A stretch of 64,000 nt of DNA from Alphaproteobacteria bacterium (GTDB lineage: Bacteria > Pseudomonadota > Alphaproteobacteria > UBA8366), in contig JAJFJD010000040.1 in NCBI GenBank assembly GCA_021774335.1, positions 272,291-336,290 on the forward strand. Reading direction: 5' to 3'. Shown here piece by piece: positions 52,291-61,793 of this stretch. Below the pieces are notes generated by a model. It made no database searches and was not told where the DNA came from. It saw only the letters and a list, made by a program, of their open reading frames with translations. Within the stretch, counting starts at the first letter, position 1. Each line of letters begins with the position of its first letter. Made by a program: the position numbers and the translations under genes.

Positions 52291-52318
52291 GGGGCCGGAG
52301 GGTGTGACCTCCGGCCCC
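52291..52318 (+). terminator. Intercistronic hairpin after dctP
   Basis: GGGGCCGGAGG (52291-52301) pairs perfectly with CCTCCGGCCCC (52308-52318) across a 6-base loop. There is no T-tract, and dctQM follow on the same strand. This is the arrangement seen in many solute-binding-protein operons, where a hairpin stabilises the upstream mRNA or attenuates readthrough. Confidence 0.7.
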
Positions 52319-52363
52319 GACTGATCGCCGGCATCGGACCGGTCTGGGAAGTGGGGGGATTCG

Positions 52364-52879
52364 ATGAAAAAGATCATTGCCTATCTCGATGAGAACGGAG
52401 AGCGCTGGATGCTGCTCGCGCTCTACGGCTATATCGTCACGGTCGTATTCGTCGAGGTGATCCGTCGCTTCGTTCTGCAATACTCGTCGTATTGGGGAGA
52501 GGAAACCGCCCGCTACGCTTTCATCTATCTGGTCTGGATCGGCGCCGCCGCAGCGGTGAAGGACCGTGCCCATCTGCGGATCGACATCATCTTTACGATC
52601 CTGCCGGACCGGTGGACCGTCTATGTCTATCTGATCGGCGATATCCTCACCGTCGTATTTGCCTGCTTTGCATTGTATTGGTCGCTCGGGAATTTGGGTG
52701 TCACGATCAAGTTCGACGCCCTGACCCATGGCCTGCGGATCAATCAGGCTTGGTTCATCTTTGCAGTGCCGTTCGGCTTCTCGCTGATTCTGATTCGGCT
52801 CATACAATCGATCCGGGAGGACATCGCCAATATCATCGCCGGGCGTGAGATGCGTCCGGGCCGGAAGCTGTTCGAGTAG
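52364..52879 (+). CDS. dctQ: TRAP transporter small permease (DctQ)
   Basis: 171 residues, four predicted TM helices. Conserved landmarks are RFVLQYSSYWGEETARYAFIYLVWIG (about 32-57), the usual DctQ helix with EE and a Trp-rich start, then AAVKDRAHLRIDI (about 59-71). DctQ forms the scaffold/interface part of the TRAP transporter with DctM. It precedes DctM by 6 bases. Confidence 0.93.
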   Translation: MKKIIAYLDENGERWMLLALYGYIVTVVFVEVIRRFVLQYSSYWGEETARYAFIYLVWIGAAAAVKDRAHLRIDIIFTILPDRWTVYVYLIGDILTVVFACFALYWSLGNLGVTIKFDALTHGLRINQAWFIFAVPFGFSLILIRLIQSIREDIANIIAGREMRPGRKLFE

Positions 52880-52885
52880 GCGGCG

Positions 52886-54202
52886 ATGTATCAGCTGTAT
52901 CAACAACCCGGCTCTTCCTTCGAAATGAGTTGGGACGTCGGCGGGCCGCTCCTGCTTATCCTCGTCTTACTCGGGTTCGGGCTTCCCATGTGGACGTCGA
53001 TGGGGATCGGCGTCGTATTCCTGCTTTTCCTGACCGAAACGTTGCCGCTCGATATGATCGGCCAGTCGCTGTTCGAGGGAATGGACGCATTCGCGTTGAT
53101 CGCGGTCCCCTTGTTCATCCTGACCGGGGATGTCCTGGTGCGGACAGGTCTTTCGGACAGGCTGCTGGATATCGCCGAAGCGACGGCCGGCAGCTTCCGG
53201 TCCGGGTTCGGGTCATCTACGGTGTTGGGGTGTGGCTTCTTCTCCTGCATCTCCGGGTCCGACGCGGCCGGTTGCGCGGCGCTCGGCCGGATGACGGTCG
53301 ACCGGCTCGAGGAGAGCGGCTACCCGCGATCCTATGCCGCCGCGCTTGTAGCGTCGGGGTCGTGCACCGGCATCCTTATCCCGCCGTCCATATCCTACAT
53401 TGTGATCGGTTTGGTTCTAGGCATCTCGGCCTCGACATTGTTCGTTGCGGCGGTGATCCCGGGTGTCATGATCCTCGCGTCGATCATGGTCACCAACATC
53501 GTTCTGAATAGAGTTAAGGGATTTGAGAATTCCACATCCGTATTCTCCTTCCCGAATTGGTTGAAGGCGGTATGGGACGGGCGCTTCGCCTTGCTGGTCC
53601 CCTTCATAATTCTCGGTGGCATCTATACCGGCATCTTCACGCCGACCGAGGCAGCCGCGGTTGCCGTGGTCACGACGATTGTTATCGGGCTGTTTCAGGG
53701 CACGCTGAAGCTCAGCGATTTCCCCGACATGCTGGTGAGTTCGGCCAAGGTGAACGGCGTCATCATGCCGACGGTCGCGTTGTCGTTGCCGTTGGCGGAG
53801 GCGCTAGGCTCGCTGTCTTTCCCGCAGTTCGTGATCGAGAACGTCCTATCGATCACCGACGATCCGACAATGATCATTCTCTTGATGCTGGTAATTCTGG
53901 TTCTTGCGGGCTGCGTGATGGAGGCCGTCCCGAACATCGTTTTGATCTCTCCCGTTTTGCTGCCTCTCGCGCGCGAGATCGGCATGGACGATATTCATTT
54001 CTGTATCGTTATGGTGACGGCGCTCGGCATCGGTTTCGTGACGCCGCCGATCGGCCTGAATCTATTCGTGATCTCCGGTGTGACGGGGGAACCCATATTG
54101 CGCGTGGCGCGGCAGGCGTTTCCTTATGTCATTTCGATGAGCGCTGTCGCTTTGGTATTGGCGTTCGTGCCTGAGTTCTCTCTCGTTCTCCTCCCGAAGT
54201 AA
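52886..54202 (+). CDS. dctM: TRAP transporter large permease (DctM)
   Basis: 438 residues with 12 or so TM helices; an ATG 39 bases downstream (52925) would also be a sensible start. Family features: AGSFRSGFGSSTVLGCGFFSCISGSDAA (about 100-127; gate hairpin), GSCTGILIPPSISYIVIG (about 157-174), GIYTGIFTPTEAAAVAVV (about 250-267), and GFVTPPIGLNLFVISGV near the C-terminus. It is the elevator-type translocation subunit that uses a Na+ or H+ gradient. Confidence 0.94.
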   Translation: MYQLYQQPGSSFEMSWDVGGPLLLILVLLGFGLPMWTSMGIGVVFLLFLTETLPLDMIGQSLFEGMDAFALIAVPLFILTGDVLVRTGLSDRLLDIAEATAGSFRSGFGSSTVLGCGFFSCISGSDAAGCAALGRMTVDRLEESGYPRSYAAALVASGSCTGILIPPSISYIVIGLVLGISASTLFVAAVIPGVMILASIMVTNIVLNRVKGFENSTSVFSFPNWLKAVWDGRFALLVPFIILGGIYTGIFTPTEAAAVAVVTTIVIGLFQGTLKLSDFPDMLVSSAKVNGVIMPTVALSLPLAEALGSLSFPQFVIENVLSITDDPTMIILLMLVILVLAGCVMEAVPNIVLISPVLLPLAREIGMDDIHFCIVMVTALGIGFVTPPIGLNLFVISGVTGEPILRVARQAFPYVISMSAVALVLAFVPEFSLVLLPK

Positions 54203-54288
54203 GGAATCAGCACAGGTCTTCGACGTTCGTATCAATCGTCTTTATGAGTGCCGGAATTGCTGAAATTTGCCCAACCACGGAATGAAAA

Positions 54289-55905
54289 ATGACCGACCAA
54301 TATGACTTCATCATCATCGGCGCCGGCACGTCCGGTTGCGTCCTCGCGAACCGGTTAAGCGCCGAGAGCCGCTATCGGGTTCTCCTGTTGGAGGCCGGCG
54401 GCGAGGATGCCCATCCGTGGGTTCGCATGCCGCTCGGTGTCGGCAAGATGCTGATGAATCCGAAATTCGTTTGGCCCTTCAGCACGAGCAAGGAAAATGA
54501 ACTGAAGGACCAGGAAGTTTATTGGCCGCGCGGCCGCATGATCGGCGGATCGAGTTCGGTCAACGGGATGATCTATGCCCGCGGCGGGGCGCATCGCTAC
54601 GACGATTGGCGCGACGGCAACAATCCGGGTTGGGGCTTCGACGACCTGCTGCCGTATTTCAAGAAGATCGAGGATCGCCCCGGTGGCGACCCGGACTGGC
54701 GCGGTCAGGGCGGGCCGCTCACGGTAAGCGACGGGGCGTATCGCGATCCGCTGTCGGTGGCCTTCAAGGATGCCTGTGTCGAAGCCGGTACATTCGAGAA
54801 CCCAGACTATAACGGGGAACGGTTCGAAGGGGTGGGCTGGCTCCAGTATTCCATTCGGAACGGCCGCCGCTGGTCGGCGGCAAACGCCTACCTGCATCCC
54901 GTTCGGTCGCGACCCAACTTGGAGATCATCGTTCAGGCGCCGGTCAGCCGGCTATTGTTCGAGGGCAATCGCGCCACGGGCGTCGCCTATACGAAGGACG
55001 GCGAGGAGCGCATCGCGGAAGCCCGGCACGAAGTCATATTGTCGGCGGGGCCGATCGTCACGCCCAAGCTGCTGGAACTGTCGGGCGTTGGCAATGGCGA
55101 CGTCCTGCGCCCGCTTGGCATCGACGTGTTGCACCATCTGCCGGGCGTCGGCGAGCACCTTCAGGACCACCTGCAAAATCGCATCACGTACGAAACCACC
55201 ATGCACGGCACGGTCAACGACATCCTTAACAGCAAGGTGAAGGGGGCGATGGCGATGCTGCGCTACCTCGCGTTCCGGGATGGATTGATGGCGACGTCGT
55301 CGACGACGGTTCACGCGATCATGCGAAGCGGGGATGACGTCGCCCATCCGGACCTCAAGATCCAACTCGCGCTGGTTTCAGGGAAAGACCGCTACGCGCG
55401 CAGCAAGGAACTCGGCGTCGACCCATTCTCCGGATTCAATCTTGGCCTTTTCCAGATTTATCCGGAGTCCCGTGGTTCGCTGCATATAGCGTCGACCGAT
55501 CCCAGTGATCCGCCGGTCATCAAGGCGAACTATCTGACGCATTCGACGGATATCGACACGGTCCTGCGGGGCATGCGGCTGGTCCGGAAGATCGCCGAGC
55601 AACCCGCGCTGGCGCCTTTTATCGTGCGCGAGGTTCGGCCGGGGCCGGACGTGACGCGCGACGACGACATGCTCGATTACGTGCGGGAGACCGGGCAGAC
55701 GTCATTCCATCCAATCGGAACCTGCCGGATGGGTCGAGGACCGGACGATGTCGTCGATCCCGACTTGCGCGTGCACGGCCTTGAAAATTTACGCGTCGTC
55801 GACTCGTCGATCATGCCCAATATGCCGTCTTCGAATACGAATGCCCCGTCCTTCGTGATCGGGGAGATGGGCGCAGACCTTATCCTGAAGACGGCATCCG
55901 TTTGA
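54289..55905 (+). CDS. GMC-family FAD oxidoreductase (choline-dehydrogenase-like)
   Basis: 538 residues. FAD-binding loop: [19 protein letters not shown] (5-23); [13 protein letters not shown] follows; [21 protein letters not shown] (about 82-102) is the GMC FAD/ligand motif. The catalytic His is in [11 protein letters not shown] (C-terminal), followed by [21 protein letters not shown]. Family members oxidise alcohols such as choline, polyols, sugars or PEG. No BetA/BetB partner is present. It lies 87 bases after dctM and 74 bases before the PhyH gene, so it may oxidise the compound the TRAP system imports. Confidence 0.92.
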   Translation: MTDQYDFIIIGAGTSGCVLANRLSAESRYRVLLLEAGGEDAHPWVRMPLGVGKMLMNPKFVWPFSTSKENELKDQEVYWPRGRMIGGSSSVNGMIYARGGAHRYDDWRDGNNPGWGFDDLLPYFKKIEDRPGGDPDWRGQGGPLTVSDGAYRDPLSVAFKDACVEAGTFENPDYNGERFEGVGWLQYSIRNGRRWSAANAYLHPVRSRPNLEIIVQAPVSRLLFEGNRATGVAYTKDGEERIAEARHEVILSAGPIVTPKLLELSGVGNGDVLRPLGIDVLHHLPGVGEHLQDHLQNRITYETTMHGTVNDILNSKVKGAMAMLRYLAFRDGLMATSSTTVHAIMRSGDDVAHPDLKIQLALVSGKDRYARSKELGVDPFSGFNLGLFQIYPESRGSLHIASTDPSDPPVIKANYLTHSTDIDTVLRGMRLVRKIAEQPALAPFIVREVRPGPDVTRDDDMLDYVRETGQTSFHPIGTCRMGRGPDDVVDPDLRVHGLENLRVVDSSIMPNMPSSNTNAPSFVIGEMGADLILKTASV

Positions 55906-55978
55906 GGCGGCCGGTATGGCTCGGCAAGACGTCGGGCCGCATGCTAGGTTTGCCGTATCACTACGATGCGAGGATGAC

Positions 55979-57151
55979 GTGACGACCGTAAATCTGCCCT
56001 TGCCGGACATGCCCGCCGTTGACTTCGGCGACGAAGAAGCCGAGATGGCTCGTTACAAGGAAGAAGGCACCGCCTGCGCGCTTGCCATGGACAACCGCGG
56101 ACCCATCGTGCTCGACGAGGACGGCAAGCTCGATCCTGCGATCCTGGATGCATACTGGCACTACGGTTTTTATATCTTCGAGAATGTGATCGGCGCGGAA
56201 GAACGTGCGGACTTGGAACGCGATGTGGCTGACGTTCTGGAGCGGGTACCCGTTGCTCCGGATGCCAAGGTCGACAAACACGGCCGCCCTGCGTTGGGCG
56301 TGGATCTGAAGGGGCGGACGGTCCGTTTGACCAAGCCGCTGGCCGATCCGCTCGGCGGGAGCGACCAGAGTTATGGCCGTCACCAAGTGAAGATGAACGA
56401 GCCGGACGCACCGGAGGGCGCGCCCGACTATGTTCTTCAGGTCCTGTTGGGCTCCCTGCAACATTCCGAGGCCTGTCTTCGCCTCTATGCCCATCCGAAA
56501 TTGTTGGCGGTGGCGGAAGCGGTCAACGGACCGGACTTCACGCCATTCAACGAAGGCCTGTGGGTCAAGCATCCGCGGCTCGGCGGGTCGGTATCCTGGC
56601 ATCAGGACGGGTGGACGCATTGGGAAAGCCCAGACCTGGACGCGGGCACGCATGGATTTAATTTCATGGCGCAGCTTTACGGCTGCGATGCGGCGAACGG
56701 CCTTTGGGTGGTTCCCGGCACGCATCGCCAAGGGAAGGTCGACATCGCGGCGATGATGGGCGACGAAGGATCGGACCGGCTGCCTGGCGCGGTGCCATAT
56801 ATCTGCGGTCCCGGCGACGTCGCCATCACCAACCGCCAAATCGTTCACGGCTCCTTCGCGAACACCAGTCCGAATGTCCGGGTGACCTTAAACGCGGGCT
56901 TCCACCGCCGGAAATCGGTCTATGGGATCGAGAGCGGTGGCGTCCACAATCCGGTCTCGTTCTACGACGATGAGTATATTACTCACCGCGCCCGGTTGCT
57001 TATGTACGGTATTGACGCGCGGCAGAAGCGTTTCCCGGAGGAGGCGCCGTATGTCTACGCGCCGCTTGCAGGCCGGGCGGACGCGTATCATTGGGATGCG
57101 GCGGCGAAGGCCGATATCAAGGACTATAACCTCCAAGATATCGGCATTTGA
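55979..57151 (+). CDS. Phytanoyl-CoA dioxygenase (PhyH)-family protein
   Basis: 390 residues; the GTG at 55979 with AGGA upstream is preferred to the longer frame from 55916. The Fe(II) site is visible: His208 and Asp210 in SWHQDGWTHW and the distal His290 in QIVHGSF; a 2-oxoglutarate Arg follows in VRVTLNAGF. These 2-OG dioxygenases hydroxylate a range of small molecules such as ectoine and CoA esters; the family is broad. It follows the GMC gene, implying successive oxidation of one substrate. Ends convergent with the minus-strand binding-protein gene. Confidence 0.87.
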   Translation: MTTVNLPLPDMPAVDFGDEEAEMARYKEEGTACALAMDNRGPIVLDEDGKLDPAILDAYWHYGFYIFENVIGAEERADLERDVADVLERVPVAPDAKVDKHGRPALGVDLKGRTVRLTKPLADPLGGSDQSYGRHQVKMNEPDAPEGAPDYVLQVLLGSLQHSEACLRLYAHPKLLAVAEAVNGPDFTPFNEGLWVKHPRLGGSVSWHQDGWTHWESPDLDAGTHGFNFMAQLYGCDAANGLWVVPGTHRQGKVDIAAMMGDEGSDRLPGAVPYICGPGDVAITNRQIVHGSFANTSPNVRVTLNAGFHRRKSVYGIESGGVHNPVSFYDDEYITHRARLLMYGIDARQKRFPEEAPYVYAPLAGRADAYHWDAAAKADIKDYNLQDIGI

Positions 57152-57164
57152 TACAGCTAATCTT

Positions 57165-58055
57165 CTAGTCGGTCGCGGGCGGTAGTGCACAGACCTTTTC
57201 GTAAGCATAACGCTCGTTCAGCAGCCCGTTGTATTCGTAGATATCGAGCGTCACCTCGTAGGCTTCCTGCGTGATCTCGGCGTGCGGCGTCCAACACCCC
57301 AGTTTCTGATAGGTGCCGATACAGTCGGCGAGTACCGCTTCGTCGATCTTCGGGAAGTAGGGCTTCTCCGCCTTGGCGATCTCGGCGGCGGGCGTTTCGT
57401 TCATATAGGCGCGGGTTTTCCGGTAGCCGCGCATGAAGGCTTTCGCCATATCCGTTTCCAACCAGGACGGTAACGCGGCCAGGCTGGAGAATCCGCAGGG
57501 GCCGATCTGTGGGCCGACCTGTGCCACCACATGGCCGACGCCATCGGCTTCCAACTGTTGCGGGAAGGGGCCTTGCTGCTGGACGTATGCGCCCTGGCCG
57601 TCGCGAAAGGCCTTGTCGATGTCGGCGGCGCCGCCGGGCGTGATCGCATTGATCTTATCGAAGTCGATCCCGGCCTTGTGACAGGCATATTTGAACATCA
57701 TTAGAGGCTGTCCGCCGCCGAAGATGACGACGTCGCTGCCTTCCAGCTTGTCCCAGGTGAAATCGGAATCGGCATCACGCCCGGTCAGGAAGAAGCCGTC
57801 CATCTCGTTCACCTGCGCGAAGTGAACGGTCGCCGGAGTCTTGCCTGCGTCGAGCGTCGTGAACCCTTGGCTCAGCGCCGACTGCACCACATGGGCCGTG
57901 CCGTTCTCCAACGCGTCAAGCGCAGAGGTGCCCGGCTCGGCAACCGACCAGTCGGGGTCGAGGCCTTCGGCTTTCAGGAAGCCCCCCGACATTGTCGAGA
58001 TCAGCGGCGAGTAGAAGGCCGAAAACAACGTGAACTGAATATTGATTTTTTCCAA
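57165..58055 (-). CDS. NMT1/SsuA-like binding-protein fold protein without signal peptide
   Basis: 296 residues from TTG with GGGGTG 8 bases upstream. The start is firm because an in-frame TGA lies two codons before it. The fold matches periplasmic binding proteins for nitrate/sulfonate/thiamine precursors (FTLFSAFYSPLISTMSGGFLKAEGL near 8-32, PGGAADIDKAFRDGQGAYV near 140-158). It has no signal sequence or lipobox, so it may be cytoplasmic: a ligand carrier or an enzyme, as in yeast THI5. However, the CCCFC active-site motif of THI5 is not present. No ABC permease or ATPase is nearby. Confidence 0.82.
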   Translation of the reverse strand: MEKINIQFTLFSAFYSPLISTMSGGFLKAEGLDPDWSVAEPGTSALDALENGTAHVVQSALSQGFTTLDAGKTPATVHFAQVNEMDGFFLTGRDADSDFTWDKLEGSDVVIFGGGQPLMMFKYACHKAGIDFDKINAITPGGAADIDKAFRDGQGAYVQQQGPFPQQLEADGVGHVVAQVGPQIGPCGFSSLAALPSWLETDMAKAFMRGYRKTRAYMNETPAAEIAKAEKPYFPKIDEAVLADCIGTYQKLGCWTPHAEITQEAYEVTLDIYEYNGLLNERYAYEKVCALPPATD

Positions 58056-58154
58056 CGCGATTCACCCCTGTTTTTGAGTTATGGCGTCACTCTAGCGACA
58101 TTCCCGCCGGATAAACAATCGGACCGCAGTGCGGCGGTCGGTGGCGTGCAGTTG

Positions 58155-59549
58155 TCAGTCGATCGGCGGACGGCGATCCTTCCAGTCGGTCGCGTCCTCG
58201 TAAGCCTGCGCGACGCGATACAGCATTGCCTCCTGGAACGGCGCGCCGGCGATCTGCATGGCCAGCGGCATTCCGTCCGACGAGAAGCCGGTGGGCACGG
58301 CGACGGCCGGGCTTCCCGTGACATTGAAGACGGCGCGCGCTTGCCGCGGGTAGGTGCGGTCGACCTTTGCGTCGTCGTCGATCTCGCATGCCGGCTCCAT
58401 GCTGCTGACGGTGACGACGGCATCTAGGCCGCTCATTGCGGCATAGAAGTGGTCGATCAGCTTGCGCTTCATGCGGGTGGCGTTGACGTAGTCGGCTGCG
58501 CGGATGAAGGCACCGCCGAGCAGGCGTCCGCGCGTGCGGTCGCCGTAGTCTTCCGGCCGCTCCTGCAGCCACTTTTCGTGGATCGCGTAGGCCTCGCTGA
58601 GCAGGATCGTCCGGTTGCAGGCCGCATAGACCTGCAAGGGTTCGACCTGAATTTCGCGCACCTCTGCCCCCAGCCCCTCGAGCACGCCGGCTGCATCCTC
58701 GATGCTTTGCGCCATCTCGGGGTCGGCCTGTTCGTCCTTGTTGTAGAAATGCCGGATGATGCCGATCTTGAGGCCCTTCACGCCGTCGTCGATCCCGTCG
58801 GTGTAGTCGGGCACGTCGACATCGGCGCTGCCCGGATCGCGCGGATCGTGCCCCGCGATCACATTCAGCAGGAGGGCATTGTCCCGTACCGTGCGGGTCA
58901 TCGGGCCGATATGATCGAGCGAGAAGGAGAGGGGCAGCACACCGCGGCGGCTGGTTCGCCCATAGGTCGCCTTCATGCCGACGATACCACACATGGAGGC
59001 CGGGTTGCGCACCGAGCCGCCGGTATCCGTGCCGAGTGCCGCCGGCAGCATGCCAGACGAGACGGCCGCGCCCGACCCGCTCGACGAGCCGCCGGGGTGA
59101 TGGTTTCGGTTCCATGGATTGCGCGCCGGCGGCCAGGGCAGATCGAAACACGGCCCGCCGATGGCGAATTCATGCGTCGACATCTTGCCCATGAGGACAC
59201 CGCCTGCCGCCCGAAGTTTCGCGGCGACCGGCGCATCGTTTTTGGCAATGTTGCCTTCCAGAATTTTCGAGTGGCCCGTGGTCGGCAGGCCCTCATGGTC
59301 GATGATATCCTTGAGGCCATAGGGCATGCCGTGCATCGGCCCGCGCCAGCCGCCCTTCTGAATCTCATCCTCGGCGCGTTTCGCATCGGCCAATGCGATG
59401 TCGGGCGTGAGTTTGAGAAAGGCATCCAGTTTGCTGTCTAGCGTGCCGATCCGATCCAGCAGTGCCTGGGTGTATTCAACCGGCGACAGCTTCTTGTCGC
59501 GGAGCAGCGCCGACGCTTCGGAGAGGGAGAGGTAATGGAGATCGGTCAT
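58155..59549 (-). CDS. Amidase signature family protein (AtzF/GatA-like)
   Basis: 464 residues of the amidase signature family with Ser-cisSer-Lys triad. Lys is in GKMSTHEFAIGGP (about 96-108), and the Ser-rich core in GGSSSGSGAAVSSGMLPAALG (about 133-153) continues to DTGGSVRNPASMCGIVG, where the nucleophilic Ser precedes VRNPA. Cytoplasmic. The start codon is 2 bases after the stop of a 61-residue protein that resembles GatC/AtzG partners, so the pair is likely a two-subunit amidase such as those acting on biuret, carboxybiuret, N-carbamoyl or similar amides. Substrate not assigned. Confidence 0.9.
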   Translation of the reverse strand: MTDLHYLSLSEASALLRDKKLSPVEYTQALLDRIGTLDSKLDAFLKLTPDIALADAKRAEDEIQKGGWRGPMHGMPYGLKDIIDHEGLPTTGHSKILEGNIAKNDAPVAAKLRAAGGVLMGKMSTHEFAIGGPCFDLPWPPARNPWNRNHHPGGSSSGSGAAVSSGMLPAALGTDTGGSVRNPASMCGIVGMKATYGRTSRRGVLPLSFSLDHIGPMTRTVRDNALLLNVIAGHDPRDPGSADVDVPDYTDGIDDGVKGLKIGIIRHFYNKDEQADPEMAQSIEDAAGVLEGLGAEVREIQVEPLQVYAACNRTILLSEAYAIHEKWLQERPEDYGDRTRGRLLGGAFIRAADYVNATRMKRKLIDHFYAAMSGLDAVVTVSSMEPACEIDDDAKVDRTYPRQARAVFNVTGSPAVAVPTGFSSDGMPLAMQIAGAPFQEAMLYRVAQAYEDATDWKDRRPPID

Positions 59550-59551
59550 GA

Positions 59552-59737
59552 CTATCCCTCCGTCGCGCGAAAGACGTGGCTGGGTTCGTCGGCAACTTCT
59601 AGCTCGATCGTGAGCTGTTGCTTGCGCTGCGCCGCCGACTGCGTGGCCTTTGCCAACTGCGCGAGATGCTTGTCCGTCAGCTTGGTGAGGCCGATGGCCT
59701 CGGCCCGTTGCTTGATGTCGGAGGAATCGGTGGTCAT
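59552..59737 (-). CDS. Small GatC/AtzG-like amidase partner (61 aa)
   Basis: 61 residues with GGGAGGCTCCC upstream of the ATG. Mostly helical, with a C-terminal DEPSHVFRATE like that of GatC-type subunits, which clasp the amidase in a similar tail. Its TAG stop is 2 bases before the amidase ATG, so the genes are translationally coupled. The similarity is short and read by eye, so the role as a chaperone or subunit is inferred. Confidence 0.65.
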   Translation of the reverse strand: MTTDSSDIKQRAEAIGLTKLTDKHLAQLAKATQSAAQRKQQLTIELEVADEPSHVFRATEG

Positions 59738-59763
59738 GGGAGCCTCCCGTTGTGAGAATGTGA

Positions 59764-60879
59764 TTATGCGGCCAAACGGTTCAACGAGTCGATTACGGCA
59801 TCCGTCATTTGCGTTGTCGAGATGGTTTGCGTGGCGTCGCCTTTGATATCCGCCGTTCTGTTGCCGCCTGCAACCGCATTGCGGACCGCCGATTCCAGCA
59901 GTTCCGCCTCGGCTTCGGCGTCGAAGGAATGGCGCAGGGACATCGCGAAACTCAGGATCGCCGCCAGCGGATTGGCGATGTCGTTACCGGCAATGTCCGG
60001 TGCGGCGCCGTGCACCGGCTCGTAGAATGCATTGCGGCGGCCGCTCTCGTCCTCCTCGCTCAACGATGCGGACGGGAGCATGCCGAGTGATCCGGTCAGC
60101 ATGGCGGCGGCGTCGGACAGGATATCGCCGAACATATTGCCGGTGACGATAACGTCGAACTGTTTCGGGTTGCGGATTAGTTCCATCGCTCCCGCATCGA
60201 CGATCAGTTCTTTGAAGTCGACATCGGAATACTCGGCTTGGTGGAGTTTACGGACTTCGGCGCGCCACAGCTTGCTGGTTTCCAGCACATTCGACTTTTC
60301 GATGGAGCACAGTTGGTTGCGGCGGCCGCGCGCCAGTTCAAAGGACAACCGGGCCACACGTTGGATTTCCGGCGTGGTGTATTGCATCGTATTGAAGCCA
60401 CGCTGGATGCCGTTGCCGAGATCCTCGATGCCGCGCGGCTCGCCAAAATAAATACCGCTGCTTAATTCGCGGACGATGATCAGGTCGACGCCGCGCACCA
60501 CCTCGGGCTTGAGCGAGCTGGCATCGAGCAGTTCATCGAAGGCAACGGCCGGGCGAATATTGGCGAATAGGCCGAGCTTCTTGCGCAGCGCCAGCAAACC
60601 GTCCTCTCGCCGCACCTCGATCGGAATGTCTTCGTACCCGTCACCGCCGATCGCACCGAACAGGATCGCATCCGCCTTGCGCGCCTTGTCCAGCGTGTTG
60701 TCCGGCGTCATCGCGCCGACGTCGTGATAAGCGGCGACGCCGAGTTGCCCATGGGTGATGTGGAAGGTCACTTTGCGGTTCGTCTCGAACCATTCAATGA
60801 CGCGCGAAGTTTCCCGGATCACCTCCGGTCCGATCCCGTCGCCGGGGATAATCAGCAGATTCGGTTTATTGTCCGCCAT
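59764..60879 (-). CDS. leuB: 3-Isopropylmalate dehydrogenase-like (LeuB)
   Basis: 371 residues. Isocitrate/isopropylmalate dehydrogenase family: IPGDGIGPEVIRE (about 11-23), AIGGDGYED, LRKKLGLFANIRPA (about 98-111), Tyr in SGIYFGEPRG, Lys in IEKSNVLETSKLWR, and the metal-binding VTGNMFGDILSDAAAMLTGSLGMLPSAS (about 251-278). The DAGAMELIRNP segment fits LeuB/tartrate-dehydrogenase relatives. LeuB oxidises 3-isopropylmalate to 2-ketoisocaproate. No LeuC/LeuD is adjacent, so a degradative 3-alkylmalate or tartrate-type role is possible. It lies 26 bases upstream of the small amidase-partner gene and 21 bases downstream of the MaoC gene; all are on the minus strand. Confidence 0.85.
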   Translation of the reverse strand: MADNKPNLLIIPGDGIGPEVIRETSRVIEWFETNRKVTFHITHGQLGVAAYHDVGAMTPDNTLDKARKADAILFGAIGGDGYEDIPIEVRREDGLLALRKKLGLFANIRPAVAFDELLDASSLKPEVVRGVDLIIVRELSSGIYFGEPRGIEDLGNGIQRGFNTMQYTTPEIQRVARLSFELARGRRNQLCSIEKSNVLETSKLWRAEVRKLHQAEYSDVDFKELIVDAGAMELIRNPKQFDVIVTGNMFGDILSDAAAMLTGSLGMLPSASLSEEDESGRRNAFYEPVHGAAPDIAGNDIANPLAAILSFAMSLRHSFDAEAEAELLESAVRNAVAGGNRTADIKGDATQTISTTQMTDAVIDSLNRLAA

Positions 60880-60900
60880 TGTTGATCGCGTCTCCGTTGC

Positions 60901-61761
60901 CTAGCCGAACGTCGCGGTTGCGAGCGTGCCCAGGTTGCCTTCCGGCGTGACCGACCAAAGCTCGGCAGTGTCGCCTTCCGCGCCCGGCTTGCCGGCGACC
61001 TTGAACGGAGCAATGTCGAACAGCGGTGCGCGGGCTTGGAACCGGAAGCCGGTGAGCGTCTTGCCCGGATTGTTGTCCAATGCCAGTTCGAGCAGCAATC
61101 CTGCGGTCAACGGGCCATGCACGATCAGGCCCGGATACCCCTCGACCTCGGTTACATACTTGCGGTCATAGTGAATGCGGTGGCCGTTGAAGGTGATGGC
61201 TGAATAACGGAACAGCATGACCGGGTCAGGCGTTATCTCTTTGACCCATGTGTGATCATCCGGTGCCGAGTTGGTCTTGCCGCTGTTGCCGCCCTTGGCG
61301 TCCGCCGGCGGGTTGTCGCGATAGACGATGTCGTGCTCCTCCTCAAGCGCCAGCCCGTTCTCGCCGTGGAACTCGTTCTTCACCGTGCAGAACACCAACG
61401 TACCGGTGCGGCCTTCCTTGATCGTCACGTTGGCAATGCTGGCTTCACGGCGCATCTTCTCGCCGATAATCAGATCCTTGTGATAGGTCGTCCGCGCGCC
61501 CGCGAACATGCGGCGGGGCAGGGGAACCGGCGGCATGAATCCGCCGCGCGCGGGATGCCCGTCGGGGCCGACCTGCGAGGCCGGGGCCACCGGCTTGAAG
61601 AAAAACCAATGCCCCATGGGGCCGACTGGATCACCTTCCTTCGGCGTGTCGGGTTTGTCCAGCAAGGCAGCATAGCCGTGGATCGGCAGCACGGAGGCGC
61701 GATCCTCAAAGGTTTCGGTATTGCCGATCCAATCTTTTAGTTTCTCAAGGTCCTGGGGCAT
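60901..61761 (-). CDS. FAS1-like/MaoC-family dehydratase (mesaconyl/itaconyl-CoA hydratase-like)
   Basis: 286 residues from the ATG at 61761 with CAGGAA upstream; the frame extends to 62196 without protein-like sequence. It has the double hot-dog layout of mesaconyl-C4-CoA hydratase: N-terminal half with MGHWFFFKPVAPASQVGPDGHP and PVPLPRRMFAGARTTY (about 47-88), and a C-terminal hydratase motif FNGHRIHYDRKYVTEVEGYPG with the His/Asp pair. Substrate would be a dicarboxylic acyl-CoA such as mesaconyl- or itaconyl-CoA. LeuB-like dehydrogenase downstream suggests a branched C4/C5-dicarboxylate pathway. Confidence 0.85.
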   Translation of the reverse strand: MPQDLEKLKDWIGNTETFEDRASVLPIHGYAALLDKPDTPKEGDPVGPMGHWFFFKPVAPASQVGPDGHPARGGFMPPVPLPRRMFAGARTTYHKDLIIGEKMRREASIANVTIKEGRTGTLVFCTVKNEFHGENGLALEEEHDIVYRDNPPADAKGGNSGKTNSAPDDHTWVKEITPDPVMLFRYSAITFNGHRIHYDRKYVTEVEGYPGLIVHGPLTAGLLLELALDNNPGKTLTGFRFQARAPLFDIAPFKVAGKPGAEGDTAELWSVTPEGNLGTLATATFG

Positions 61762-61793
61762 TTCCTGTTCTCTTTCTTGATCTTGGTTTTCGA

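Noticed and set aside
57165..58055. Identification as THI5-like HMP-P synthase
   Set aside because: The CCCFC active-site motif is absent; only the broader binding-protein fold is supported.
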